Below are positions 1 to 8,804 of a stretch of DNA of 64,000 bases, one piece after another. Made by a program: the position numbers and the translations under genes. The stretch lies in the NCBI GenBank assembly GCA_910574345.1, contig CAJSZV010000012.1, positions 62,001 to 126,000 of the forward strand, read 5' to 3'. Below the pieces are notes generated by a model. It saw nothing but the letters and a program-made list of their open reading frames with translations. It was not told the origin of the DNA and made no database searches. The first letter of the stretch is position 1, and each line of letters begins with the position of its first letter. The stretch is from Clostridiaceae bacterium (GTDB lineage Bacteria > Bacillota > Clostridia > Lachnospirales > Lachnospiraceae).

Positions 1-413
1 AGCTTCCCCTCTGCGCCTGCATCCTCAGACAGCCACACCTTTACCGGTATGTTGGTGCCGTTCATAATCCCTTCCACGAACCCTTCCGGCACATCCAGCA
101 CTGCATACAGATTCCCTCTGTCCAGCTCCCGAAGACATGTTTCCCGGTCCATGTATTGAAAATCACAGACACTTTCCACACTCTCTAAAGAACTGATCAT
201 CTGCACTGCCTGTCTGGCCAGAACATCCTTTTGGGGCACAGACACCCCCACCGGCACTCTTCCCACAACCTGATCTCCATACAGCATCCGGCTGGACAGA
301 AGGGCAATCACGCCTGCCATAACAAACAGCATGATTGCCCCTGCATAGAGATGTGGGAGGCGTTTACATGCCCTTTTTAATTCCAGTTTTAGAAAAATAA
401 GATGCACCCACAT
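1..413 (-). CDS. ABC-2 type transporter permease, N-terminal part (cut by window edge)
   Basis: The reading frame starts at ATG (411-413) behind an AGAGAAGAGAA purine-rich stretch and runs off the left edge, so only about 137 residues are visible. A basic N-terminus (LELKRACKR) is followed by one hydrophobic segment (about residues 24-42, GAIMLFVMAGVIALLSS) and then an extracytoplasmic-looking region with the motif VPVGVSVPQKD. This is the usual beginning of ABC-2 membrane permeases of the YhgE/ABC2_membrane_3 type, which have one TM helix, a large outer domain and then a TM bundle. It lies 33 bp downstream of the zinc-ribbon protein and in the same direction as an ABC ATPase, so it is probably the membrane half of that exporter. 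The remaining helices are outside the window. Confidence 0.7.
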   Translation of the reverse strand, partial: MWVHLIFLKLELKRACKRLPHLYAGAIMLFVMAGVIALLSSRMLYGDQVVGRVPVGVSVPQKDVLARQAVQMISSLESVESVCDFQYMDRETCLRELDRGNLYAVLDVPEGFVEGIMNGTNIPVKVWLSEDAGAEGK

Positions 414-446
414 ATATATTCTCTTCTCTGTCTGATTCTCTTATCA

Positions 447-2330
447 TTACATGGACAGCTGACTCATGAGCTGCATAGCGCCCATATAAAATTCCATGAA
501 AAGGCTCTGCCACTGATTCTCATCTGCCGCCAGAACATCAAATGGTTCTCCTTCCAGAGCTGTCACTGTTTCCTGCAGAGGACCATACCCATATTCTCCG
601 CTCAGATTCATACTCACAGCCGCATCCATTACGGTAATCTTCAGATCGTCGATGTTCATGTGGAAGGAAGTTCCCTTTTCCAGCTGATCCACCGCTCCGC
701 TCATGGAGATATCCATGAATAAGGAATTGTCTCCTGTAACTGCCAGGCCTACATGGTAATCTCCTCCATCGGACTGATATGTACTGGTAAATGTTACCCC
801 TGCGTCAATCTTTTCACTGCCGTCCAAAGCCAGCTTGAAGTCCGCATCATTGGTCAGCTGCTTTCCGTCATAGGTGCCTTTTTTCACCATAGACAGAATC
901 AGATGTTCTCCGTCGGCTTCCATATCAATATCCGCCGTCATATTCTGAGTCAGATAAGAACCTCCCTGAAGCTGAAAATCAAATCCGATCTGCAGAGTAT
1001 TCGTAGCTCCGTTCTCCTCCACATTCAGAACCGTAGTTCCCTTTGCAGATGCCAGACGGCCTTTTTTATCTACATGAACAGTCATATTTACGTCTGTCAG
1101 GCTCTTGTCAAGGAACTCAATCATCTGATCCACGGTTTCCGTCAAATCCTCCATACTGTCCAGATACATATCGTTGACAGACACACCGGCGCTTCCTCCG
1201 CCCATAATCTCCGTCAATTTCACGCTCTGTTCCAGCTGTTTCAGATACTGATCCTTGAGTTCTTCGTCATTTAAGAAGAAATCCGTGGTGGTCCGCAAAA
1301 ATTCCATCATAGATTCCTTGCTTACCAGAACGTCATACCCATCGCATGTTACCTCCTGGCCATCTATGGTAAAGGTCCCTTTTTCCCCTTTTTCCACAAC
1401 CAGAGCTTCTTTGAATTTCTCCTGAGCCTGGGTTCCTTCTTTGTAGCGGGTCCAGAGGGCATCCGCATCAAAAGCCGCCATGCCTCCTGCTTCCACCTGC
1501 TCCTTTGTCTCTTCGATATAGTCAAACAGACCTTCCACGTCTATTTCCGAAGATTCCAGCACCGGCCCCAGAATCGGTGACTCCTTAATTCTCTGTTCCA
1601 GGCCCTCTCCCAGATTCATGGTAAAAACTTTGGATGACAATTCCGGAATCGCCATCATCAAAGTCTCATCCCCATAGTACAGATCCAGGTTAGCCAGATC
1701 CATATCTTTATAGATCACGCCGAAATTGGCAAAACTTCTCTTATTCGTCTTATCATCTTTTCCCACAACACGGATTCCGCTTCCTGCAAACTCTTTCACC
1801 GAAGGTTCTGAGCAGTCATCCAAAATCACGGTTACAGAACTTTCCAGATCAGCTGTCTTTGCATTCTCCGCAAACTGGGAGATGCCGAACAGCTCCTCCA
1901 TAGGCTTCACCTGATCATCGGTATAAATGTTCTCCAATGCGGTGATCACCACCTCTCTGGGATCTTTCTGAGACATCCGGGTGAAAGCAAATGCACCCAC
2001 TGCCACCACAGCCGCCGCTGCCACTCCCACGATCAGTCCTGTCTTCTTCGGCTTCTTTGGCTCCCCGGCGGTCTCTAAAGGCATGGCGGCAGGTTCCGAT
2101 GATACTGCTGCCGGCTCTGAAACCGCCTGGACAGGTTCGGATGATGTATCCCCATCATCTGACTGCACCCTGGAGGACGTCTCCATCCCATCCGACTGAG
2201 CTGCAATATTCTGAACTGCATTCACCAGTCCCTGCATCTTATCAGAAATATTCTCCTCCACAGGATTATTGCATCCTGGACAGACCTTCTCGCCGTCCGC
2301 CAGCTCTGCTCCGCACACTTTACATTTCAT
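447..2330 (-). CDS. Zinc-ribbon, single-TM protein with large extracytoplasmic domain
   Basis: 627 aa. The N-terminus is a zinc ribbon with two CxxC knuckles (CKVCG at residues 3-7, CPGC at 17-20). A low-complexity Ser/Glu/Pro linker follows (about 45-90), then a transmembrane helix (about 97-116, GLIVGVAAAAVVAVGAFAF) preceded by KKPKK, so the ribbon is cytoplasmic. The remaining 500 residues are outside and repeat a pattern of beta-rich segments (for example VDKKGRLASAKGTTVL) seen in clostridial DUF6583-like proteins. No catalytic motif is visible. It lies between an ABC ATPase (15 bp upstream) and an ABC-2 permease, which suggests an accessory role in that exporter or in envelope stress. 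Function is unknown. Confidence 0.75.
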   Translation of the reverse strand: MKCKVCGAELADGEKVCPGCNNPVEENISDKMQGLVNAVQNIAAQSDGMETSSRVQSDDGDTSSEPVQAVSEPAAVSSEPAAMPLETAGEPKKPKKTGLIVGVAAAAVVAVGAFAFTRMSQKDPREVVITALENIYTDDQVKPMEELFGISQFAENAKTADLESSVTVILDDCSEPSVKEFAGSGIRVVGKDDKTNKRSFANFGVIYKDMDLANLDLYYGDETLMMAIPELSSKVFTMNLGEGLEQRIKESPILGPVLESSEIDVEGLFDYIEETKEQVEAGGMAAFDADALWTRYKEGTQAQEKFKEALVVEKGEKGTFTIDGQEVTCDGYDVLVSKESMMEFLRTTTDFFLNDEELKDQYLKQLEQSVKLTEIMGGGSAGVSVNDMYLDSMEDLTETVDQMIEFLDKSLTDVNMTVHVDKKGRLASAKGTTVLNVEENGATNTLQIGFDFQLQGGSYLTQNMTADIDMEADGEHLILSMVKKGTYDGKQLTNDADFKLALDGSEKIDAGVTFTSTYQSDGGDYHVGLAVTGDNSLFMDISMSGAVDQLEKGTSFHMNIDDLKITVMDAAVSMNLSGEYGYGPLQETVTALEGEPFDVLAADENQWQSLFMEFYMGAMQLMSQLSM

Positions 2331-2344
2331 AATCTTTTCCTCCT

Positions 2345-3040
2345 TTAATCAATGCAAACGTCTCCTCTGATCTCCTTTATAAGCTGCTCTTCCGACATTC
2401 CTTTTTCTATGGGGGTTAACTTCCCGTCTCTAAGCACGCACATTCGGGTACACACAGACAGTTCTGCCGTCTCATGGGACGTAAGAATCACTGCTCCCCC
2501 CTGGGCCATATATCTTATGAGATAACGGCGGATATCTGCTTTGCATTCCATATCCAGGGCTGCTCCCGGCTCATCCAGAATCAGGACAGGCGCATGATTA
2601 GACAGGGCACAGGCGATACTGAGACGCTTTTTCATTCCGCCGGACAGTTGGTCCACCCTGCGGCCAAGCATTGGCCCGATTCCCAAAATTCCTGCCGCTC
2701 CCTCTTCCAGATCCTGTTTCATCCGCTTTCTGCTTCCCTTATACCACAGAAGCATGTTATCCTTCACTGTCAGCTCTTCGATCAAAGGATTCTCCTGAGG
2801 GACATAGGCCACGGACCGGGCATAATCTTTCGGGTTTCTTCGTATATCGTGTCCTCCTGCCTGGATCTGTCCCCTGTCCGCCCTAACGGTTCCCGCAAGA
2901 ATGGACAAGAGAGTCGTCTTTCCACATCCGTTGCTCCCGATAACACCCACACATTCTCCCGGCTTTGCCATTAAGTCTACGCCCTTAAGAATGTCTCTTC
3001 TATGATAACACTTATAAATGTCCTTTGCAACCAGCATCAT
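2345..3040 (-). CDS. ABC transporter ATP-binding protein
   Basis: 231 aa, a single nucleotide-binding domain of normal length. Walker A is GSNGCGKTT (about 35-43), the ABC signature is LSGGMKKRLSIA (about 133-144), Walker B is VLILDEPGAALD, and the H-loop is LTSHE. It should energise an exporter together with the ABC-2 permease starting at 413. The three genes are closely spaced in one direction. The start is supported by GAGGGATGGAAG just upstream of ATG ATG. The substrate cannot be told; families with this make-up export drugs, peptides or lipids. Confidence 0.88.
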   Translation of the reverse strand: MMLVAKDIYKCYHRRDILKGVDLMAKPGECVGVIGSNGCGKTTLLSILAGTVRADRGQIQAGGHDIRRNPKDYARSVAYVPQENPLIEELTVKDNMLLWYKGSRKRMKQDLEEGAAGILGIGPMLGRRVDQLSGGMKKRLSIACALSNHAPVLILDEPGAALDMECKADIRRYLIRYMAQGGAVILTSHETAELSVCTRMCVLRDGKLTPIEKGMSEEQLIKEIRGDVCID

Positions 3041-3072
3041 CTTCCATCCCTCTGCTAAAATCAGTCATGAAC

Positions 3073-3117
3073 GAACAGTAAAAAGTCCCTCCCGCAAAGA
3101 AGGGACTTTTACTGTTC
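3073..3117 (-). terminator. Intrinsic terminator of the hydrogenase operon
   Basis: AGTAAAAGTCCCT and AGGGACTTTTTACT form a long stem with a 10-nt loop. On the minus strand the 3' arm carries a T-rich tract. It lies after the stop codon of the last hydrogenase gene (3163) and before the next gene on that strand. The arms are nearly symmetric, so it may work in both directions. Confidence 0.75.
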
Positions 3118-3161
3118 ACGGGTGGCCTCTCCTTGTCCGGCTTTGCCCCGCCCCCGTGAAC
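3114..3161. repeat. Short copy (A) of the intergenic palindromic element
   Basis: 48 bp bounded by GTTCACGGG and its exact inverted copy CCCGTGAAC. Inside, GGCCTCTCCTTGTCCG resembles the GGCATCTTCTTGCCCG of the full copy at 15020-15162, and both end in CCCCGCC next to the right arm. It reads as an internally deleted copy of the same element. It sits directly between the hydrogenase stop codon and the terminator. Confidence 0.55.
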
Positions 3162-3162
3162 C

Positions 3163-4614
3163 TTATTGGCGATGCATATGAACCTTATCCGCTCCGACTT
3201 TCTTCAGATTCTCATGAACATTGCGCTTATCGGCAGATCCGATGAGAATATCTCTGGCCTTCTTAGCCTCCATCTCTGTCTTGTGCTTGCTGGGACCGCC
3301 TACGCAGCCGCCTACACATGCCATGCCTTCCACAAAGTCAGCAGGCAGCTTGCCCACTTTCATAAGGAGCAGAGCCTTCTTACACTCAGCTGCTCCGTTG
3401 CACTTCATTACATTGGGCTTAATGTCCTCGCCCATCTCCTCAAAGCACTGTACCACAGCCGCAGTCACGCCGCCGCCGTTGCCGAAGCGCTTGCCGAATA
3501 CAGAACTCTCCTGATAAGTGTTCTCCTCCGGCTCCAGCTCCACACCCTTGGCTCTCATCATGGCACGGATCTCGCCGAATGTCATGGCATAGTCTGCATT
3601 GTCCTGAATGTTCAGATCCAATGTCTCACTCTTCTTTGCGATGCAGGGGCCGATGAACACGGTGGTGGTCTCCGGATCCTGCTGTTTTAATAACCTGGAC
3701 ACACCGCACATGGGAGATACAGTGGTAGACATATTGTCAAGAAGCATGGGGAAATGCTGCTTAATCATATTGACAAAGGCAGGACAGCAGGACGTGGTCA
3801 TCTTCTTGCCTTCCTTGTAGGCCTCCGCCCATTCTTCCGCCTCGGCTGCTGCCGTCATATCGCCGCCAAGTCCTACCTCCACCATATCGGCAAAGCCGAT
3901 CTTCTTAAGAGCTGTCTTCCAGCTGGCCATGGTGATCTCAGGCCCGAACTGGCCTTCCGTGGCAGGGGCTACCATAGCGACAACCCTCTTGCCTGCATTG
4001 ATGAGACGAATCACATCCACCATAAATGTCTTGGTGCCGATGGCGCCGAATGGACAGCTGTGGATACATGCCCCGCACTGAATACATTTCTTCTCGTCGA
4101 TTACGCAGATGCCGTTCTCGTCATAAGTGATGGCATCCACAGGACATACTTTCTTACAGGGACGCTCCAAATGAGCGATGGCGCTGTACGGACATGCCTG
4201 AGCACACTTACCGCACTCTTTACATTTGTTGGGGTCAATGTGGGCCCTGGTGTCATCCATAGAGATGGCGCCGAAATTACAGGAATTCTGACAGGCTTTG
4301 CCCATACACTTGCGGCAGTTGTCTGTCACCACATAGGAAGCGATGGGACACTCCTCGCATGCCGCATTGATAACCTGAACCACGTTAAGGGAATCTTTTC
4401 CCACAGGGCACTGACCCTCCGCCAGGCGGACTCTCTGTTTGATAATCTCCCGTTCTTTGTAGATACAGCAGCGGAACTGAGCCTGGGGCCCCGGAATCAT
4501 CTTGTAAGGAAGTTCCTCCCTCTTTTCCTCCAGCTCTCCTGCCCATGCCAGCTTTGCCACCTCACACAACACGTCATGCTTCATCTTCAGTATGGTTGCA
4601 TCATTTGTCACCAT
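3163..4614 (-). CDS. [FeFe]-hydrogenase, monomeric, group B-like, with N-terminal 4Fe-4S domains
   Basis: 483 aa. Cys-rich ferredoxin-like segments occupy residues 85-190 (for example CKECGKCAQACP at 131-142 and CIQCGACIHSCP at 177-188). The H-cluster domain carries all three signatures: TSCCPAF (274-280), GPCIAKKSE (322-330) and EGMACVGGCVGGP (429-441). The expected H-cluster cysteines are Cys277, Cys324, Cys433 and Cys437, and Cys276 is in the position used for proton transfer. The L2 and L3 variants (PCIAKK, no third glycine) differ from group A enzymes. It should interconvert protons and H2 with ferredoxin in the cytoplasm. It is last in a four-gene operon, 35 bp after the phosphatase gene, with AAAGGAGG before the ATG. 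Confidence 0.87.
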   Translation of the reverse strand: MVTNDATILKMKHDVLCEVAKLAWAGELEEKREELPYKMIPGPQAQFRCCIYKEREIIKQRVRLAEGQCPVGKDSLNVVQVINAACEECPIASYVVTDNCRKCMGKACQNSCNFGAISMDDTRAHIDPNKCKECGKCAQACPYSAIAHLERPCKKVCPVDAITYDENGICVIDEKKCIQCGACIHSCPFGAIGTKTFMVDVIRLINAGKRVVAMVAPATEGQFGPEITMASWKTALKKIGFADMVEVGLGGDMTAAAEAEEWAEAYKEGKKMTTSCCPAFVNMIKQHFPMLLDNMSTTVSPMCGVSRLLKQQDPETTTVFIGPCIAKKSETLDLNIQDNADYAMTFGEIRAMMRAKGVELEPEENTYQESSVFGKRFGNGGGVTAAVVQCFEEMGEDIKPNVMKCNGAAECKKALLLMKVGKLPADFVEGMACVGGCVGGPSKHKTEMEAKKARDILIGSADKRNVHENLKKVGADKVHMHRQ

Positions 4615-4649
4615 ATTTTTTCATCCTCCTTTTATCCTTGCCCCTATAT

Positions 4650-5828
4650 TTAGTAATAAGTAACTGTCACCGGCTTGCCAAGATCCTCCAGCACATTTTT
4701 AAGCTGTTCCACCATATTCTGACGGATTCCCAGATCAAACGGTATCCCCGGATTCTGGTAAGCGCTGTTTACAGCTTTCCCCACATAGAGGTGAATCTCT
4801 GTACAGTCCTCTATGATCATCTTGGCCACCATGGAAGCCCCGTTAGGTTTATCCAGTTCCTCGAAGAAATCCTCCACTACACTTTCTTTCTTCACATATC
4901 TTCTTAAAAGCTTAATGACCCGATTCAGCGTCAGTACTCCCTCTGTTACCAGATCAATGCCGTCTATGTAAGCGATAGGCGGAATGTCAGGATCAAAATA
5001 GTCCAAAGACACATCAAGAGGTTTCTTTAATACCCTGGAAACCACCGTACTGCTGGTTCCTCCGCATACAATCGTCTTCGCGGCAGGATCCGACACAAAG
5101 TCCGCCACCATCCGCTCGTCATCTTCCGGATTCTTGGCCGGACCGGTCATGAGATGGATGGGCTTGCTGTCGATAATTCTCATACAGGCCACAGTGGTAT
5201 CGTCACCGGGCCGAAACATGTACAGCTCGTCACAGGCTTGGCAGATGGCATTGGCCAGACGGACGGCAGAAATGGTCTTGCTGTATTCTTTTACGGCATA
5301 GGCAGCAATATCGTCCCACAACCATCCAAAATTCAAAAGCTGGCCTACTCCGGCATGGATGGTTCCGTCACTCATTAGAATCAGGGCATCTCCCCGCTTC
5401 ACCTGAAAGCGGAACTCGTTGATCTTCTTTCCATCAATCTCCCTGAGATTCTGAGGGATAGGCATCAGCTTTCCATCCCGGATAAAGATACAGCCCGGAT
5501 TGTCAAATTCTACCAGATATGCATCACCATTGTGATACACCTGCAGAATACTGAAGGTGGAATATGCCACCTGGCGCACCTGGCACACAGGAAGAGTCTC
5601 CACAATGGTATCCACACATTCTTCCAGAGTGGCGCCGTTTAAAAACATGGTTCCAAGGATTTTGGACGTCAACGTAGACAGAATGTTGGCCTTTACGCCG
5701 CTGCCCATACCGTCTGCCAGAATCATAATGTCGGAATCAGCAGTTTTCAGGATCTCCACTCTGTCGCCGCAGAGGATTTCCGTAAATTTATTCAGGCTTT
5801 TGTAAGCAACGTCAACTGTAACTCCCAT
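4650..5828 (-). CDS. SpoIIE-type PP2C Ser/Thr protein phosphatase
   Basis: 392 aa. The PPM/SpoIIE fold shows the metal-binding motif ADGMGSGVKAN (38-48) and a later GDDTTVACMRI segment. The region after about residue 220 is an added C-terminal domain of unclear function. The gene begins right at the end of the sensory hydrogenase gene (stop at 5829, start at 5828), so the two are probably translated together. PP2C phosphatases next to PAS-containing hydrogenases are a known genomic association, and the usual inference is that the hydrogenase controls the phosphatase. The target phosphoprotein is not in the window. Confidence 0.82.
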   Translation of the reverse strand: MGVTVDVAYKSLNKFTEILCGDRVEILKTADSDIMILADGMGSGVKANILSTLTSKILGTMFLNGATLEECVDTIVETLPVCQVRQVAYSTFSILQVYHNGDAYLVEFDNPGCIFIRDGKLMPIPQNLREIDGKKINEFRFQVKRGDALILMSDGTIHAGVGQLLNFGWLWDDIAAYAVKEYSKTISAVRLANAICQACDELYMFRPGDDTTVACMRIIDSKPIHLMTGPAKNPEDDERMVADFVSDPAAKTIVCGGTSSTVVSRVLKKPLDVSLDYFDPDIPPIAYIDGIDLVTEGVLTLNRVIKLLRRYVKKESVVEDFFEELDKPNGASMVAKMIIEDCTEIHLYVGKAVNSAYQNPGIPFDLGIRQNMVEQLKNVLEDLGKPVTVTYY

Positions 5829-7562
5829 CTATCGAACCTCGCTTTCACTGCCCTCTTCCAGCATGGACTTACACAGCTTGGTAAGCGTGGTCTTAGTATC
5901 CGCCGTGGTCTCTCCCAAAAGTCCCGCAATCTCCTGGGCTACCATCATCTGCTTGTGGATGACTCTCTGAGCCAGATCAATGGTTTCCAGTTTCTTGTCG
6001 TACTCTGCTTTTGCCAGCTCCTCTTCCTTTGTGATATCAATAAAGGTAGCCAGAACCACGTCCTCTTTCTCTATGTAAACAATATTCTGAAGAGTGGACA
6101 GATTATACTCCTCATACCTGACCTTTTTGCCGTGAATATTCTGATGCTTGTCATATACCCACTGGAAATCCACAGGATCAATAAATTCATAAAGATACAT
6201 ATTCAACGCTTCTGACCGTGTCTTGCCGAAATACTTCTCGCCAACTGCAGAATATTCCATGATCTTCATGTCTTTATCCACGATGAGTACAATGTTTGGT
6301 GAAGTCTCCATAACCAGGTTGGACAAAGACTCCGCCTTGTTGTGCATAAAGGGGATACACATATTAAGCTCCGCCTTCTTCTGGAATACGGCGATAGCCT
6401 TCTCGCGACAAGTAGGATATCCGCAGGCACTGCAGTTTAACTCGTCTTCCGGATGGTTCTTGCCGATCTCGCGAAGAATTGCCCTGATCTCTTCTTCTGT
6501 GGGAATCGGTTCTTCTGCCGAGCGGTCCTCAAAGCGCTTCTCCATCTGAACATCAACCAGCATCTCCCCTATGGTTCGGGAATCAACCGGATCCTTCTTG
6601 ACAGCATCCTCCATATCCAGTTTCAGCTTAAACGGGGAAATCGTCTTGTCTTCCACTGTCGGCCCCTTGATACAGCCGCCGGAACAGTTGTTGATCTCGA
6701 TAAAGCAGCCCTTAATCTCTCCTCTGGACAAACTCTCACACACATCAATACAGTTCTTTGTCCCGTGAACATAGAACTTTCGGTAGGAATCCACTCTCCC
6801 TTCCGTAGCCAAAACGGAGTTCACCACACCGTTAGTCACAGGATAGAGACGATTCACTTTGGGATCAACAATATCAAAAGGTTCGTCTTCGCATTCTTCC
6901 ACCACAATATCCCGGTCAGCGAACCAGTTCTTAACCTCATTAAAATTCAAAACCGCATCAATACAGTTGTCATGTCTTGGATCCTGAGATTCTTTTTTCT
7001 TGGCAATACAGGGCCCTAAGAATACTATCTTGGTATCCTGTCCGTACTCTTTTTTCAGCAGTCTTCCATGGGCAATCATAGGAGATACCACAGGTGCCAG
7101 CCAGGGAACCAGCTGAGGGTAATAAATCTCGATCAGATCATTGACACTGGGGCAGCAGGTAGTAATGATATTCTCCATCCTTCCCTCCTGCAAAAGCCTT
7201 GTATACTCCTCCGTCACCAAAGCGGCGCCCTCGGAAGTCTCCCTCACATCGGCAAAGCCCAGCTTCTTTAACGCAGCCTTTACCTGACCGATGGTCTTAT
7301 ATTTTATAAGGCCCATATAGGAAGGGGCTATGGATACCACCACTTTCTGACCGCTCATGATCCAGCCTCTCACCATCCCCAAGTCGCTTACCAGCTTCTT
7401 GGCAGACTGAGGACAGATCTGAAGACAGGTTCCGCAGAGAATACATTTCTCCGGCATAATCTCCGCCCGTCCGTCCTTGATCATAATGGCCTTGACTTCG
7501 CAGTTGCGGACGCATTTGTAGCAATGCTTACACTTCGTAGCTTTGAAATCAATGATCGCCAT
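5829..7562 (-). CDS. hydS: Sensory [FeFe]-hydrogenase (HydS-like, group C) with PAS domain
   Basis: 577 aa. Domains in order: two [4Fe-4S] motifs (Cys11-Cys21 and Cys40-Cys50), an H-cluster domain with TTCCPSV (134-140), GPCIAKKKE (183-191) and NNCSGGCIKGP (291-301), a further Cys cluster (CSACGYPTC near residue 390), and a PAS domain (about 425-510, beginning SPNIVLIVDKDMK). The C-terminus is helical. This arrangement matches sensory hydrogenases rather than catalytic ones: H2 or redox state is read at the H-cluster and passed through PAS. No kinase or diguanylate cyclase domain follows, so the output is likely the adjacent PP2C phosphatase. The start has GGGGAGG eight bases upstream. Confidence 0.85.
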   Translation of the reverse strand: MAIIDFKATKCKHCYKCVRNCEVKAIMIKDGRAEIMPEKCILCGTCLQICPQSAKKLVSDLGMVRGWIMSGQKVVVSIAPSYMGLIKYKTIGQVKAALKKLGFADVRETSEGAALVTEEYTRLLQEGRMENIITTCCPSVNDLIEIYYPQLVPWLAPVVSPMIAHGRLLKKEYGQDTKIVFLGPCIAKKKESQDPRHDNCIDAVLNFNEVKNWFADRDIVVEECEDEPFDIVDPKVNRLYPVTNGVVNSVLATEGRVDSYRKFYVHGTKNCIDVCESLSRGEIKGCFIEINNCSGGCIKGPTVEDKTISPFKLKLDMEDAVKKDPVDSRTIGEMLVDVQMEKRFEDRSAEEPIPTEEEIRAILREIGKNHPEDELNCSACGYPTCREKAIAVFQKKAELNMCIPFMHNKAESLSNLVMETSPNIVLIVDKDMKIMEYSAVGEKYFGKTRSEALNMYLYEFIDPVDFQWVYDKHQNIHGKKVRYEEYNLSTLQNIVYIEKEDVVLATFIDITKEEELAKAEYDKKLETIDLAQRVIHKQMMVAQEIAGLLGETTADTKTTLTKLCKSMLEEGSESEVR

Positions 7563-7564
7563 AA

Positions 7565-7804
7565 TTACAGCCTCCCCAGGATTTCCTTCTCAAAGAACGA
7601 CTTTGTATTCTCCGGCTGAACGGAATACAAAGTTCCGTCTACGGTTACGCACACGCCGTTGACACAGTTGCCGCTGCAGAATGCACCGTTTAAGTCCACT
7701 TTGTCCTTGATTCCGTTGGCTGCTACCAGTTCCTGCATCTCCTTGATAATCTCTCTTGATCCTTTTAAATGACAGGCGCTACCGATACAGATTGTTACTT
7801 TCAT
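7565..7804 (-). CDS. Thioredoxin-like [2Fe-2S] ferredoxin protein
   Basis: 79 aa. The four-cysteine pattern (CIGSAC at 6-11 and CSGNC at 43-47) is that of the NuoE/HydC thioredoxin-like [2Fe-2S] fold, in a stand-alone minimal form. It is the first gene of the hydrogenase operon and ends 2 bp before the sensory hydrogenase, so it is probably its electron partner. The ATG has GGAGGG seven bases upstream. A regulatory role in the same redox circuit is inferred from position only. Confidence 0.8.
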   Translation of the reverse strand: MKVTICIGSACHLKGSREIIKEMQELVAANGIKDKVDLNGAFCSGNCVNGVCVTVDGTLYSVQPENTKSFFEKEILGRL

Positions 7805-7854
7805 GACTTATCCCTCCGCATATTAAAATAAAATAAACCTCATAGCTGTCTTTC

Positions 7855-7883
7855 ATTATCTCATATTGTGATATTTTTATCAA
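7855..7883 (-). promoter_or_regulatory. Promoter of the hydrogenase operon with overlapping Rex-like operator
   Basis: On the minus strand, TTGATA (7878-7883) and GATAAT (7855-7860) are separated by exactly 17 bp. The 18-bp site TTGTGATATTTTTATCAA at 7866-7883 covers the -35 box and most of the spacer. It agrees at 11 of the 14 fixed positions with the Rex consensus TTGTTAA-N4-TTAACAA. Rex represses fermentation and hydrogenase genes when NADH/NAD+ is low in many clostridia. Binding here is a prediction. Confidence 0.55.
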
Positions 7884-7922
7884 TACGTTTTCCCCTATTT
7901 TTTTATGTATTTATTTCCTCTA

Positions 7923-8804
7923 TTATAGATACTTCCATACATCCTCACACAATAAGCAGTCCAGTGATTTGATGTGTTCCTTCAAAAGCCTGTCTGCCTT
8001 CATTACTGGACGCAGATCGCAATAGTAGACCCCATCCAAAGGGCTTAAGCCTACAGTATAGGCCTTAAAATGTCCTGTCAGAAAGGTCTGCCCCACTCTA
8101 AAATCAGGTTCTTTCCCGGCCCTCTGAACGTCATGAAGAAATATAGCAAAATGCGGCGTGTTCGTCTGTATCAAACGATTATACATTAATTTGTCTAAAA
8201 ATATTTTGTCAATTCTATCTTTGCTTGATGTTTTAACAGAACCTATAGCAACAATTTCTCCATCGACCTTAATTTCTATATCATTTTGGTATTTCATTGC
8301 TTCCTCGGAGCCTGGAATCTTAATGCTCAATGTTTCTGTGTCAATGGAAAAACCAAGCTTTCTCATGGTAATCTGAATCAGCCTCTCAAATAAATCACCA
8401 TTCACTTTTCTTGATGTATTTGTCTTTGAAGAAGGCAGGGCATCCAGTGCACAGCCTATAGACTGCTGTGTTGTATATATAAAATTATTTACCATCTTCC
8501 TTTCTGCGTTATTGTTTTTAATATCGCGAATATTTTCTAAAATTTTCTCAAATTTACCTGCAAATTCCTCATAATCAGGCAATTTCAAAAATAAGTCTCC
8601 ATTCACTGGACGAGTGATATTGTACTCTCCATCCCTTTTATATTGGAAAAAATGATAATTATGTTCATTTTGGGCAACAATCACCGCCTGAAGTTCCTTT
8701 TCAATAAATTCCAGATAATATTTTGAAAATTCTAGATAATCTTCCATTTTCTCAAACCGTTCTTTGCTGGACACCCATGACATAATCTCCCATAATGTTT
8801 TCAT
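7923..8804 (-). CDS. Putative type II restriction endonuclease (PD-(D/E)XK-like)
   Basis: 293 aa, no close family recognised. A plausible nuclease core is NDIEIKVDGEIVAIGSVKTS (174-193), with Asp175 and the Ser-Val-Lys at 189-191 arranged as in D-Xn-(E/S)XK enzymes. KVNGDLFERLI (133-143) could supply the helix with the acidic residue. The ATG overlaps the methyltransferase stop codon (ATGA), so the two are translationally coupled, as expected for a restriction-modification pair. The gene is clearly richer in A/T than its neighbours, which suggests acquisition by transfer. The assignment rests mainly on context. The recognition site is unknown. Confidence 0.6.
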   Translation of the reverse strand: MKTLWEIMSWVSSKERFEKMEDYLEFSKYYLEFIEKELQAVIVAQNEHNYHFFQYKRDGEYNITRPVNGDLFLKLPDYEEFAGKFEKILENIRDIKNNNAERKMVNNFIYTTQQSIGCALDALPSSKTNTSRKVNGDLFERLIQITMRKLGFSIDTETLSIKIPGSEEAMKYQNDIEIKVDGEIVAIGSVKTSSKDRIDKIFLDKLMYNRLIQTNTPHFAIFLHDVQRAGKEPDFRVGQTFLTGHFKAYTVGLSPLDGVYYCDLRPVMKADRLLKEHIKSLDCLLCEDVWKYL

